DNA from: a virus
Reading direction: 5' to 3' (one strand)
Length of the DNA: 50,004 bases
Virus record (IMG/VR): IMGVR_UViG_3300033159_000002
Location: 1 to 50,004 of that record
The notes beneath the pieces are model-generated. The model was not told the DNA's origin, searched no databases, and saw only the letters and a list, made by a program, of their open reading frames with translations. Shown here in pieces: positions 23,752 to 31,369 of this stretch. The position numbers and the translations under genes were made by a program. Within the stretch, counting starts at the first letter, position 1. Each line of letters begins with the position of its first letter.

Positions 23752-24200
23752 CCGCAAAAAATTGCAAAAATAAAATCATGTATCTATCAATTTCAAACTC
23801 AGATTTTCTAATAGGTCCATGAATTAAAATTTGAAAAACAAGCCATGATTCTTTTATAAATTGTAAACCTAAGTTAGGTCTATATAGCCGTATACAGACG
23901 TAAATTAGGTTCTGACTTTTTTGAAAGACGTTGCTGTTATAAATTCAAAAAATAATACGTAGCCCTCTCAAAAATTCTAAGGAGCTATTAGGGAGCTTCT
24001 AAGAAAATTTAGTGTTATATGCGCTACTAAGGTGCTGTATGCAGCAACAGCAGCAAAAGAGCTCCACGGATTAATCTTTGAGAGGGATTATTTGACAGAA
24101 CATTGAGAAGGAAACCACTTGAAATGAAAGTATAGTGGCAAACGGGAATTAGGAGATAAGAAATAGCACAAACGGAAAAAATTAGGAAAGGAATAAAAAA

Positions 24201-24470
24201 TTAGGACTTACTTGGAACCAAGAACCAAATCGTAGTTCCAGTATCAATTTTTTTGACAGCAAGTCTTGCTATCTCATCAGTACCAGCGCAAATATACTCG
24301 TCCATCGGGATTGGATAGCACCCGTTCCCCACTGGTATCCATTCAAAATGATTACAACTGTCAGCTCTAACTTCTGCACCGTTCCTATATTCTATATATA
24401 ATATTTGTCCGTCTGCTGAACACTTGAAAATTACTTGATCCTGTTGTAGTTCCCTTATGACTTGTGCCAT
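24201..24470 (-). CDS. Small unknown protein of the class 1 regulon (89 aa)
   Basis: ATG 24470 follows a GGGGATGAAAAAG stretch, the same start context as the other class 1 genes; a longer frame to 24626 runs through the promoter and is unlikely. Beta-rich, with SCNHFEW and GCYPIPMDEYICAG carrying three cysteines, ending IWFLVPSKS. Divergent from the 24655 gene. Function unknown; size and promoter make it a candidate anti-defence protein. Confidence 0.75.
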   Translation of the reverse strand: MAQVIRELQQDQVIFKCSADGQILYIEYRNGAEVRADSCNHFEWIPVGNGCYPIPMDEYICAGTDEIARLAVKKIDTGTTIWFLVPSKS

Positions 24471-24540
24471 CTTTTTCATCCCCATAATAATGTTTGTTGA
24501 ACTAGGATTTAAACTTTTTGGTAAATAAGTTAGGAAACAA
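24471..24540 (-). promoter_or_regulatory. Class 1 promoter
   Basis: On the minus strand TTGTTTCCTAACTTATTT, CCAAAAAGTTTAAATCC, GTTCAACAAACATTATTA, then GGGGATGAAAAAG before the ATG at 24470. Confidence 0.8.
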
Positions 24541-24583
24541 CTTCCCTTCATTTTTAGCTGCGGTTCATGATATCCTCCCTTAT

Positions 24584-24654
24584 TATTTCCTAACCAGTTG
24601 ACCAAAAAGTTTAAATACCACTTCAATAAATGGTATACGTGGGGGTAAAAAGAT
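24584..24654 (+). promoter_or_regulatory. Class 1 promoter
   Basis: ATTTCCTAACCAGTTGACC, AAAAAGTTTAAATACC, TTCAATAAATGG, GGGGGTAAAAAG, then ATG 24655. The AACCAGTT box is the best palindrome of the set. Confidence 0.8.
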
Positions 24655-24978
24655 ATGGTAAAAAGAGAGGAAAACCCACCTCATGAAGATTTTGAGACAC
24701 TGAAGAGCGCCTTAAGGGAGGTATTAAAGGAGTACTTTGAACTCTATTTCGGTCCTCCTAAGACAACAGAGGATTTGGACAGGGTTTACGACTTTGTTAA
24801 GGACGATCTCGGCATGGCGTCAATCAAGGACATTAGGGAACAGATGGGTATGACCCTGGAACAATTCATGGCTAAGTTCCGTGATTACATAATTAGAAAT
24901 TACGAATTAATCTCGGGAGGAAAGGAAGGGATTGTAAAGGGCGGAGTGCTTTACGGCATAATTAGGAGGAGGAAATGA
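24655..24978 (+). CDS. Small helical protein of the class 1 regulon (107 aa)
   Basis: Charged helical protein; residues about 55-100 (SIKDIREQMGMTLEQF...KEGIVKGGVLYGIIRRRK) look like a small winged-helix end, so it may bind nucleic acid. GGGGGT lies nine bases before the ATG. Divergent from the 24201-24470 gene, separated only by the two class 1 promoters. Confidence 0.75.
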   Translation: MVKREENPPHEDFETLKSALREVLKEYFELYFGPPKTTEDLDRVYDFVKDDLGMASIKDIREQMGMTLEQFMAKFRDYIIRNYELISGGKEGIVKGGVLYGIIRRRK

Positions 24979-25133
24979 TATCTGATTAAAATTTTTTGCA
25001 AAATTCTCACTTTTTTCCCTAACATCAGCGCCGTTTTAATCTAATTTTGTTATTATACAACACACTTTCGTTTCCATGCTAGTTTTCTTATTCAGTATAT
25101 TATTAGTTGTAGTTACTCTAATACTCTCCCTTA

Positions 25134-25204
25134 TTTGTTTCCTAACCTGTTTTGCAAAAACTTTAAATACTTGTTAAACAGAGAGTATAAATAAAGGTGA
25201 AAAA
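25134..25204 (+). promoter_or_regulatory. Class 1 promoter
   Basis: TTTGTTTCCTAACCTGTT, CAAAAACTTTAAATAC, TTGTTAAACAG, AAAGGTGAAAAA, then ATG 25205. Confidence 0.75.
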
Positions 25205-25480
25205 ATGGTTAAACTCCAAAACTCTATATGTGATAAAATCCTTGAAGTTATTCCTAAAGAGTTAGATAACATATATACAATTGAAGAAAAACTTGAGTCA
25301 ATTGGAATAAGCGTAAAATTTATAAATCGTGAGCACATATTCCCATATGCCTATTACCACTATTTACTTTACAATAAATATGTTCTACATCTTTTTTTCA
25401 AACAGGGGATACTAAATTACATAGCTATCTATGAAGAAAGACCAGAGAAAAAATTTTATGTTTGTGAAAAATCTTTATAA
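25205..25480 (+). CDS. Small unknown protein of the class 1 regulon (91 aa)
   Basis: Mixed alpha/beta, rich in Tyr, with two terminal cysteines (SICDK near the start and YVCEK near the end). AGGTGA precedes the ATG. AAAATCTTTATAA then a T-rich stretch follow the stop. No family recognised. Confidence 0.75.
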   Translation: MVKLQNSICDKILEVIPKELDNIYTIEEKLESIGISVKFINREHIFPYAYYHYLLYNKYVLHLFFKQGILNYIAIYEERPEKKFYVCEKSL

Positions 25481-25806
25481 TAAAAATTACGTTTTTTTAA
25501 GCTTAAACTAAATCATTATACTGTTTAAGTTAATCTCCCTTTCTCTTTAAATCCTAATCTAAGGCTGTTTATTCTTCCGTTCTTATCATATGCTATAGAG
25601 TTTTCAATTGTTAAGTAAGCAGTGGGAAGCGCTACTCATGGGATCCCAGCTTTCTATGCTCATTAGAAAAATTCAATAAACTCCCCAGTTTACCGCAAAA
25701 AATTCAAGTCAATTCTGCGCTTGAGGAACCTTTGCGCTACATGTGCAAAAAATGGGCCAGCGGTGAAGGCGAATTATATTAATATAATAACGAATAATTG
25801 TTCGTA
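25481..25806. other. Non-coding region
   Basis: About 325 bases without a credible frame. A GC-richer dyad around GGGATCCCAGC (25650) and a perfect TAAACT palindrome (25677-25692, followed by CCGCAAAAAATTC) are the only structures I see. Confidence 0.65.
25677..25692. repeat. TAAACT palindrome
   Basis: TAAACTCCCCAGTTTA, intergenic, with TTCAA on the left and CCGCAAAAA on the right. Confidence 0.9.
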
Positions 25807-25875
25807 TTTATTTCCTAACTAGTTGGTAGAAAAGTTTAAATATTGGTTTACCAAAGAATATTATGGGGATAAAAA
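25807..25875 (+). promoter_or_regulatory. Class 1 promoter
   Basis: TTTATTTCCTAACTAGTT, GAAAAGTTTAAATATTGG, then TATTATGGGGATAAAAA directly before ATG 25876. Confidence 0.8.
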
Positions 25876-26316
25876 ATGGCGGGGGAAAACAATCAAATAC
25901 AACAAGATCAATACACTTTTTTAATATACAGCTATCATACGTGGGGTTCATTCGGACAGCACGAGAAAGTTATGAAGTTTCTCATTGATATCGACAATAA
26001 ATCACAAAAACCCCTTTGGGAAGTAGTTGTTAACGTTAAATGGTCAAATAACGACAACAGAAAAAACAAACACAGAGAAGCATATGTAAAAGAAGAAGAC
26101 ATTATGAATCTTAAAGGAAAAATCTTAAAAGAAGTAAGAGATTACCAGAGTTCCTCAAAGAAGGAAATAAGTGTAAAATATTATATTATTTCTGATAATG
26201 GTATGCAGGAAATTAAAGCAGAAACAGGAGTAAAAATAAACGGCAAATATTATGATATTATAGAATTCAACGGCAAAAAAATTATGGTTAATAAAGATGA
26301 GATAATAGTACAATAA
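25876..26316 (+). CDS. Unknown protein of the class 1 regulon (146 aa)
   Basis: Beta-rich protein starting MAGENNQIQQDQY, similar in its first residues to the 666-residue protein (MAGNLQENFQNQE). The middle is basic (NDNRKNKHREAYVKEED) and the C-terminus has GVKINGKYYDIIEFNGKKI, a repeated G-K-x-Y/I turn. GGGGATAAAAA precedes the ATG. Function unknown. Confidence 0.75.
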   Translation: MAGENNQIQQDQYTFLIYSYHTWGSFGQHEKVMKFLIDIDNKSQKPLWEVVVNVKWSNNDNRKNKHREAYVKEEDIMNLKGKILKEVRDYQSSSKKEISVKYYIISDNGMQEIKAETGVKINGKYYDIIEFNGKKIMVNKDEIIVQ

Positions 26317-26551
26317 CGTTGTTAGCGCTGCAATATTTTTATTTCTTTAGGAGGAGAACTACTACCTTTTCATCCACTTTTCCTGCCTAAGTTAAGAGGA
26401 TCAATAGAATCTCTTTCTAAATGAGTCGCTCACTCTCTAAATATTTAGCCAATTAATATCACCTGTCTAAAGTCGATTAAACTGTAGCTGTAAAAAGTAT
26501 TAAGTAACTGATAAGAAGAGATAAATGGAAAAATAATGGACTTTTAAAAAA

Positions 26552-26995
26552 TTATTGAGATATAAGATCTTGATCTTCGACATAATGAAACAGCGGCAAT
26601 TCGTTTTTGTTGTTTAATAACAACGATTGAATATTTTTTGGCAACCTAGTCAGTAACATTTTTTGTTCTTTTCCTTCATATAATTTCCATTCTTGTAGTA
26701 CCTTCATCTCGCCATTAACTTCAACAACTCTTACTGTTATATAGGTATTGCCAAGATTACTTCTAGTCACACTGTAAACTAGGTATCTTCCAGGCAACAA
26801 TGCATATGATCGTACTCCGTGACTACCAGTTCTACTTGTATGCAGCTTAGACTTTATTATTTTTCCTGTCCTGAACGAAATTATAATAGTGTCGTCTCTA
26901 GCTCCCATACCAGTCCTCTTGTAACTAAAACTGAATATTTTGGGTCGAGTTTGTGTTGAGGTTTTGTTTTCTTCCACCAACTTTTCCACCTTCAT
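26552..26995 (-). CDS. Unknown protein of the class 1 regulon (147 aa)
   Basis: ATG 26995 fits the end of a class 1 promoter; by alignment with the others, a TTG 15 bases further in (after AGGTGGAAAAG) could also be the start. Basic, beta-rich in the middle (RYLVYSVTRSNLGNTYITVR), acidic C-terminus. Transcribed toward the 25876 gene. No family recognised. Confidence 0.7.
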   Translation of the reverse strand: MKVEKLVEENKTSTQTRPKIFSFSYKRTGMGARDDTIIISFRTGKIIKSKLHTSRTGSHGVRSYALLPGRYLVYSVTRSNLGNTYITVRVVEVNGEMKVLQEWKLYEGKEQKMLLTRLPKNIQSLLLNNKNELPLFHYVEDQDLISQ

Positions 26996-27053
26996 ATATA
27001 ATGTTTGTTGAACTAGTATTTAAACTTTTTGCAAAATAAGTTAGGCAATAATT
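26996..27053 (-). promoter_or_regulatory. Class 1 promoter
   Basis: On the minus strand ATTGCCTAACTTATTTTG, CAAAAAGTTTAAATACTAG, TTCAACAAACATTATAT, then ATGAAGGTGG. Confidence 0.75.
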
Positions 27054-27141
27054 AAGTGATTGATTCTTAATCTAGTTAAAGCTTTGATAGGTCCATCTGT
27101 TTTAATCTGAGGACCATTAAAAAAACTGCAAGCGTCAAGGT

Positions 27142-27218
27142 GGCGGGAAGAAGGATAAGGTCCTACAGCTGCTGGAGTTGTTTCTCTTCCGGCCTGAAGC
27201 GAAACCCAGTGGGGTTTT
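27142..27218 (+). ncRNA. Second structured RNA candidate
   Basis: GGCGGGAAGA (27142-27151) pairs with TCTTCCGGCC (27185-27194) with one mismatch and encloses a small CTACAG/CTGGAG hairpin with a 3-base loop (27163-27177). A terminator-like AAACCC/GGGTTT hairpin with T-rich tail follows (27202-27218). It lies in a 300-base gap without reading frames, upstream of the 27349 gene. Could be an ncRNA or a leader. Confidence 0.45.
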
Positions 27219-27348
27219 AAAGTTTCTCTTTAGAAGTATAAGACGGGAAAAAGCGAAATGGGAAATAAGAGGGATTTAAGTCAATTTCCTAAGAGCCAAA
27301 TTCAATTTTTTACAACCTATTGTTATAATACAAATGAGGTGGCAAAAA

Positions 27349-27585
27349 ATGAGTAAAAATACATATTATATATATAAAATTACACTTGATGAGTATACAA
27401 CATACAATATTTGTGTTCCTAAAGATCAGATAGAAGAATTTGAACAATGGAAAGAGACAAAAGACGTGATTATCTCTGATTGGGTTGGTGAGACTGACGA
27501 CGATGCTGTATGTTGTACTGTATTCGATCACGGTTACGAGTTTCCTGACGGATGTGACAACCCATTATATCTAGAAGAGGAATGA
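27349..27585 (+). CDS. Small acidic protein (78 aa)
   Basis: ATG 27349 has GAGGTGG eight bases upstream, preferred over 27334. Acidic with a Cys cluster (YNICVPKD, AVCCTVFDHG, DGCDNP) and ends LYLEEE. First gene of the operon running to 30842. Acidic small viral proteins often inhibit nucleases or DNA-binding proteins; not shown here. Confidence 0.75.
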   Translation: MSKNTYYIYKITLDEYTTYNICVPKDQIEEFEQWKETKDVIISDWVGETDDDAVCCTVFDHGYEFPDGCDNPLYLEEE

Positions 27586-27594
27586 GGTGATAAC

Positions 27595-27918
27595 ATGAAA
27601 TATTTATGGCAAATTGTTAGAAAATTACAAGAAAAAGACGAACTAAATGAGGAAGAATGGAAAGACCTAATTGACTATCTAAACGTCTTGAAAGAGGGGT
27701 TACAGAAGCTTAGAATTATATTGTACAATGATTATGTGAGGTATATCGTCGATTTTGACGTGGTATTTAAAGATCCCTGGTATGTTTCTGAGGTGCGTTT
27801 AAAATGTTTGGAGATAGAGGGAGGATGCGGATTTCTCTATCTAGACGACTTCTTATGGAGAATATTCACAGATCAAATAGAAGTAAAGCCTTTCATAAGC
27901 GAGGTGACTGACCAATGA
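27595..27918 (+). CDS. Unknown protein (107 aa)
   Basis: Helical N-terminal half (QEKDELNEEEWKDLIDYLNV), then beta-rich with two cysteines (LKCLEIEGGCGFLYL). GAGGTGATAAC precedes the ATG. It overlaps the ASCH-like gene by 4 bases. No family recognised. Confidence 0.75.
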   Translation: MKYLWQIVRKLQEKDELNEEEWKDLIDYLNVLKEGLQKLRIILYNDYVRYIVDFDVVFKDPWYVSEVRLKCLEIEGGCGFLYLDDFLWRIFTDQIEVKPFISEVTDQ

Positions 27919-28220
27919 TTTTCAATTCATCTACTGTACAAAAATACATTTTGAATGGCGCTAAAGCAGTCGCGACAATTAGGAAGGCTGGTTATTATGA
28001 GTTAGGTAAGAGGGTTGTAATGAAAGTTGGAGACAGGAGATTTTATGGTAAGGTTGTTGCAATAGCCCCTGTCAAATCCTCCTACCTAAGAGAGTATGTC
28101 GACTATAGCGGGTTTCAAAGCGTTGAGGAATGGGTAGCGGAAGCCGAGAGGATCTATAAAGCCAAGATAGACCCCAACAAATTTCAAATAATTGTTGTGG
28201 TGATTCACCGTGGTCTATAA
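27915..28220 (+). CDS. ASCH/PUA-like RNA-binding protein 1 (101 aa)
   Basis: KVGDRRFYGKVVAIAPV, then LREYVDYSGFQSVEEW and IVVVIHRGL, follow the ASCH pattern: a basic strand with a Gly-Asp turn, a strand for the RNA-binding cleft, a Tyr-x-Gly helix and a terminal strand. ASCH domains bind or modify RNA. The C-terminal half of the next gene is a duplicate (GKKVTMKVGDKEFYGKVVAT). Overlaps both neighbours. Confidence 0.65.
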   Translation: MIFNSSTVQKYILNGAKAVATIRKAGYYELGKRVVMKVGDRRFYGKVVAIAPVKSSYLREYVDYSGFQSVEEWVAEAERIYKAKIDPNKFQIIVVVIHRGL

Positions 28221-28767
28221 TAAGTATAATGAAATTATAGAGCATTTGAGAGAAGCGAAAGTCGATTTAGGAAATGCTGTACTTACTATTATGGATAGGA
28301 TTAACAAAATTATAGAACATCATAATGAAAATTTTGATAAAGAACAATTTGACGAATTACAGTTTCTCGAAAAGAAACTAGAGGAAATTAAAGAAATAAG
28401 AGGAGAGATAGACGACATTATCTTAGACCTCCAAGATCCTTCAAGATCCTTAGTTGACCAGCCCATTATTTTCGACTCGCCTTATGTACAGAAGTATATC
28501 ATGAGCGGAGCTAAACTCGTAGCAACAATTATGAGGACTGGCTATTATTACATAGGCAAGAAAGTTACGATGAAAGTTGGAGATAAGGAGTTCTACGGCA
28601 AAGTTGTTGCAACAAAACCCCTTAACCTTTTCACATTAAGTGAGTATGTTAACTATAGTGGTTTTGGTGGCGTCTGGGAGTGGTTGTTTGAAGCTACTCA
28701 GCAGTATAAAGCTGCAATGAATCCCGATAAATTCGAAATAGTTGTCATTGAGGTGGATCGCAAATGA
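28210..28767 (+). CDS. Coiled-coil plus ASCH-like protein 2 (185 aa)
   Basis: GTG start at 28210 overlapping the previous stop. Residues 1-75 form helices/coiled coil; residues 88-185 duplicate the preceding protein (DSPYVQKYIMSGAKLVATIM versus NSSTVQKYILNGAKAVATIR). A fusion of the same ASCH-like domain to a helical module, probably after tandem duplication. Overlaps the next gene by 4 bases. Confidence 0.65.
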   Translation: MVYNKYNEIIEHLREAKVDLGNAVLTIMDRINKIIEHHNENFDKEQFDELQFLEKKLEEIKEIRGEIDDIILDLQDPSRSLVDQPIIFDSPYVQKYIMSGAKLVATIMRTGYYYIGKKVTMKVGDKEFYGKVVATKPLNLFTLSEYVNYSGFGGVWEWLFEATQQYKAAMNPDKFEIVVIEVDRK

Positions 28768-29198
28768 AGGTCGCAATATGGATTTCCAGGGAGAAAATAT
28801 TGCCAGTCCAGTGGAAGTTGCTGAAGGACGCTGGCTATAATATAATAGTATATAATAAAGGAATATACAATGTCGAGGACTTTCTAGACGAGGTAAAGAA
28901 CTTAAATAAGGAAATATATGAAAGAGTCTTGCTAATCCCAGTAGTCCCAGAAAGCGTGAAGATGAAACTTCTAGAGGAGATTAGGAATCGTAACCTAAAA
29001 TTTGAGGTCGTAGAACCAGTAATGAAGGAAATAGGAAGATACGATAACGAGGTACTGTGCAAAATGCAGCTATCGCAGAACCCAGACAGCAGAGTCACAG
29101 TGAAGCTTAAGGACGGTACGTGTAAAGTATACGAATTCGTAGAGTTCAAACGTCTAGTTGAATACGTTAAGCGCTATGATGAAGGGTGGTCACTATAA
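28764..29198 (+). CDS. Unknown alpha/beta protein (144 aa)
   Basis: MKVAIWISREKILPVQWKLL then a regular strand-helix series (YNIIVYNKGIYNVEDFLDEV, VLLIPVVPESVKMKLLEEI) like a small Rossmann-type or receiver fold, with a C-terminal extension (TVKLKDGTCKVYEFVEF). No catalytic residues assigned. Part of the 27349-30842 operon. Confidence 0.75.
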   Translation: MKVAIWISREKILPVQWKLLKDAGYNIIVYNKGIYNVEDFLDEVKNLNKEIYERVLLIPVVPESVKMKLLEEIRNRNLKFEVVEPVMKEIGRYDNEVLCKMQLSQNPDSRVTVKLKDGTCKVYEFVEFKRLVEYVKRYDEGWSL

Positions 29199-29218
29199 GA
29201 TGAACAATACTAGAGGTG

Positions 29219-29446
29219 ATGAAAGTGGAAGAAGATTGGGAAGAAGAAAACGAAATGGATCTCTATGAAGAAGATGATGAGGAAGAGCTAGAAAACATAG
29301 AGGATGAAGTAGATGAGATCTGCAGGAGGGTAACGAGTTGTGAGGACTGTCCATGGGAGGTATGCGGGGATTTGTGCGAAATCATTTGCGAGGATGAGGA
29401 AGAGGAATTGGAAGAGGACATGGAGGATCTCTATGAGGAGGAGTGA
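29219..29446 (+). CDS. Extremely acidic Cys-rich protein (75 aa)
   Basis: About half of all residues are Glu or Asp, interrupted by one Cys-rich block (ICRRVTSCEDCPWEVCGDLC) with C-x2-C and C-x3-C spacing that could bind zinc. Such a charge pattern resembles DNA-mimic proteins that block DNA-binding defence or regulatory proteins. ATG 29219 is close behind GAGGTG; GTG 29225 is an alternative. Confidence 0.7.
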   Translation: MKVEEDWEEENEMDLYEEDDEEELENIEDEVDEICRRVTSCEDCPWEVCGDLCEIICEDEEEELEEDMEDLYEEE

Positions 29447-29464
29447 AATAAATGGGGAGGTAAA

Positions 29465-30055
29465 ATGATTGAACTTAAGGAAATTTATAAAATACGCCCT
29501 AAAATAATCCCTAAGAACATCATTTACACTATTGACAGTTACGCTGAGAAGCAGTCGATTAGGATGTCGGTGAAATACGCAAGAGTAGACGAGGACTTAG
29601 GCTGGAAAGTGCCGTTGGTCTGGGATTATGACGACCTAAAGAAAATTAAGGGATTTGATAAGCTTATAGAGATCGTCAGTGGCAAGAAAGTGATTGAAAT
29701 AGGAGGAGGTAACGGATATTTAGCCTATATATTGTCGCATTATGCCAAACATGTAGACACATTTGAGGGTTGGTCTCCTTATGCAGTGGTTTATAGTAAT
29801 TATATATTTCCAGAGGTGGTAAGAAAGGAACTTAGCCTCAACTACATTATAAGATACGTAACAGAAGATGATTTGCAGTATTTAGGTAGGTATGACGTTG
29901 GAATTTATTCTGGACTAGATAAGTACAGCGAAATTCTAAGCATGCTCAGCAAGGTCTCAGAGAACGTTATATGGATAACGTTTTGCAACGTAAAGGAGAA
30001 AGACAAAATTAATACTGATATTGACGTTTGTATGTTCAATCTGAAGAGGGAGTAG
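29465..30055 (+). CDS. SAM-dependent methyltransferase (196 aa)
   Basis: KKVIEIGGGNGYLAYILSHY at residues 75-94 is motif I of class I methyltransferases, with an acidic residue ending the second strand (HVDTFEG). The later strands (YDVGIYSGLD, NVIWITFCNV) complete a Rossmann core. Residues 1-65 are an extra domain that may bind the substrate, which cannot be named. GGGGAGGT precedes ATG 29465. Confidence 0.8.
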   Translation: MIELKEIYKIRPKIIPKNIIYTIDSYAEKQSIRMSVKYARVDEDLGWKVPLVWDYDDLKKIKGFDKLIEIVSGKKVIEIGGGNGYLAYILSHYAKHVDTFEGWSPYAVVYSNYIFPEVVRKELSLNYIIRYVTEDDLQYLGRYDVGIYSGLDKYSEILSMLSKVSENVIWITFCNVKEKDKINTDIDVCMFNLKRE

Positions 30056-30113
30056 AATGAAAGTGATAAAGCGATTGACAGATCTCGTTCATTCTAGTGG
30101 TAGGTGAGGAAAA

Positions 30114-30842
30114 ATGGACAAGGATGAACTTAAGCGAATAATACTAGAACTTCCCGATAACTCACCGAAGTTGTTGGAGTATTTGAAAGAAGCTAAGGAG
30201 AAAGGATGGACTGATGTTATCGATATGATTGCCGTGAAGTTAGGACTAAAGGAGGCGAAGAAGAAAGGAAAGAGAGAGGAGAGCGAGTTACTTAAGAAGA
30301 TTCTGAAGCCACTGGGCAAAAAGAAGATAGAACATAGTTGGGACTATTCGGTTGATTTTCTCGAAGCCAAGAAAGTCCTCACTAACGCTTACAAACAGCT
30401 ATTTGATCTCAATCTGATGCCCTATGAGGCTTATGTGGCAATTCTCTTGATACAGCTGATTAACGGTGCTAGAATTAAAGAAGCGATCAGAGCGTTCAAA
30501 ACATTCGTGGAATCAAATCAAAGGGAGTTCCAACTAAAAGCAGAAAAGCATGGCAACATAAGGTTCTTCATTATTCCTGAGGTCATTAGAAACAGACTAG
30601 CGTATAAATCGATACTGACAATTGATGATGATAAACTAGAAGCGAGGATAAGGATGTTTGCACGGAAGTACTTGAAGTGTAATACGCATTCGCTACGATA
30701 TGCACTGATCTCCTTTTTGGCAAAAAATGCAACAGATCCAGCACTTATCGCGAAAATAACTGGACATAAGAAGTTGGACAGAATTGTACAGTATACACAG
30801 ACGAAAGACGCGATTGAAATCTTACGTAAACTGGGGAGTTAA
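30114..30842 (+). CDS. int: Tyrosine recombinase (integrase), intact
   Basis: Catalytic set in order: Arg120 (INGARIKEA), His192-x-x-Arg195 (THSLRYAL), His218 (ITGHKK) and Tyr227 (IVQYTQ). The 242-residue length and basic N-terminal arm fit archaeal virus integrases. The reading frame is intact, so the free circular form is represented. The last codons (KLGS then TAA) are formed by a TAAACT-type palindrome at 30827-30842. GGTGAGG precedes ATG 30114. I found no tRNA fragment as attachment site. Confidence 0.93.
   Translation: MDKDELKRIILELPDNSPKLLEYLKEAKEKGWTDVIDMIAVKLGLKEAKKKGKREESELLKKILKPLGKKKIEHSWDYSVDFLEAKKVLTNAYKQLFDLNLMPYEAYVAILLIQLINGARIKEAIRAFKTFVESNQREFQLKAEKHGNIRFFIIPEVIRNRLAYKSILTIDDDKLEARIRMFARKYLKCNTHSLRYALISFLAKNATDPALIAKITGHKKLDRIVQYTQTKDAIEILRKLGS
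30827..30842. repeat. TAAACT-type palindrome forming the integrase 3' end
   Basis: TAAACTGGGGAGTTAA, one base from the consensus; it supplies the last codons and stop of int. Confidence 0.8.
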
Positions 30843-30851
30843 CCTATGTTC

Positions 30852-30985
30852 AGTTCGACTTAACGTCACCCTTTTTTCCTTAGTTCGCACTTTTGGCTAT
30901 ATATACCTCTTCGAACCTTTCCCTAGTTTTTATCTCCCTATTTCAGTTTCACCACTACGAAATTAAAACATGTTAAGGCTTTCCG
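30852..30985 (+). repeat. Repeat A, copy after the integrase
   Basis: Begins AGTTCGACTTAACGTCACCC ten bases after the int stop and ends near AAAACATGTTAAGG. The inner palindrome is altered to GGCTATATATACC. Confidence 0.85.
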
Positions 30986-31100
30986 TCCCCCTAACCCCTT
31001 TCTTTGTAAAATTGTATATATTCCTTATATATATAATATAAGGGAAAGATCTGACAAAACGAATGATAAGCTCAGTGAGGAGGAAATCAGCTCTCTTGTT

Positions 31101-31135
31101 TTTTATTTTTTAACTTATCCTCCTACTTCTTATTA
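31101..31135 (+). promoter_or_regulatory. Class 2 promoter/leader
   Basis: TTTTATTTTTTAACTTATCC then TCCTACTTCTTATTA up to ATG 31136; GTGAGGAGGAAATCAGCTC lies upstream. Confidence 0.65.
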
Positions 31136-31369
31136 ATGACATTTCGTAAAATAGATAACGGGGTAGAAATAAAATACGATAATGGTTATACCATCAAGAT
31201 TAAGGTTGAAGGAGATAAGCTTAAGCTGAGAGAAGAATATGAAGGTAGGCCGTACACTGACACGATGTTTTACCTCTCGCCAAGCCAAGCAATCGAAATA
31301 AAAAAGGCGTTGAAAGAAGCTAAAAGTGCAGATGATGTATTGAGGTTACTGCAGGGTGTTGTGAGATGA
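31136..31369 (+). CDS. Small unknown protein (77 aa)
   Basis: Beta-hairpin-rich N-terminal half (NGVEIKYDNGYTIKIKVEG) and a C-terminal helix pair (SQAIEIKKALKEAKSADDVL). No motif. It is the first gene of the virion-protein block and overlaps the next start by 4 bases. Confidence 0.75.
   Translation: MTFRKIDNGVEIKYDNGYTIKIKVEGDKLKLREEYEGRPYTDTMFYLSPSQAIEIKKALKEAKSADDVLRLLQGVVR

Larger units (their letters stand above)
23112..24200. other. Long non-coding region (about 1.1 kb)
   Basis: AT-rich with many stops. It carries repeat B (23191-23221), repeat A (23264-23366), palindromes at 23475-23490 and 23736-23751, a weak dyad AACCTAAGTTAGG near 23869, and GC-richer short direct repeats of GCAGCA near 24040. 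No convincing gene. A good place to look for a replication origin. Confidence 0.65.

Noticed and set aside
24471-24626. N-terminal extension of the 24201-24470 gene to 24626
   Set aside because: It would cover the class 1 promoter; the ATG at 24470 matches the start position in the other five promoters.
25076-25177. 33-residue hydrophobic open frame before the 25205 gene
   Set aside because: It runs through the class 1 promoter, whose bases are constrained for another reason, and has no promoter of its own at the right distance.
30000-31136. tRNA-derived attachment site near the integrase
   Set aside because: I looked for tRNA 3'-end patterns near int and elsewhere and found none convincing; the site may be short or inside int.
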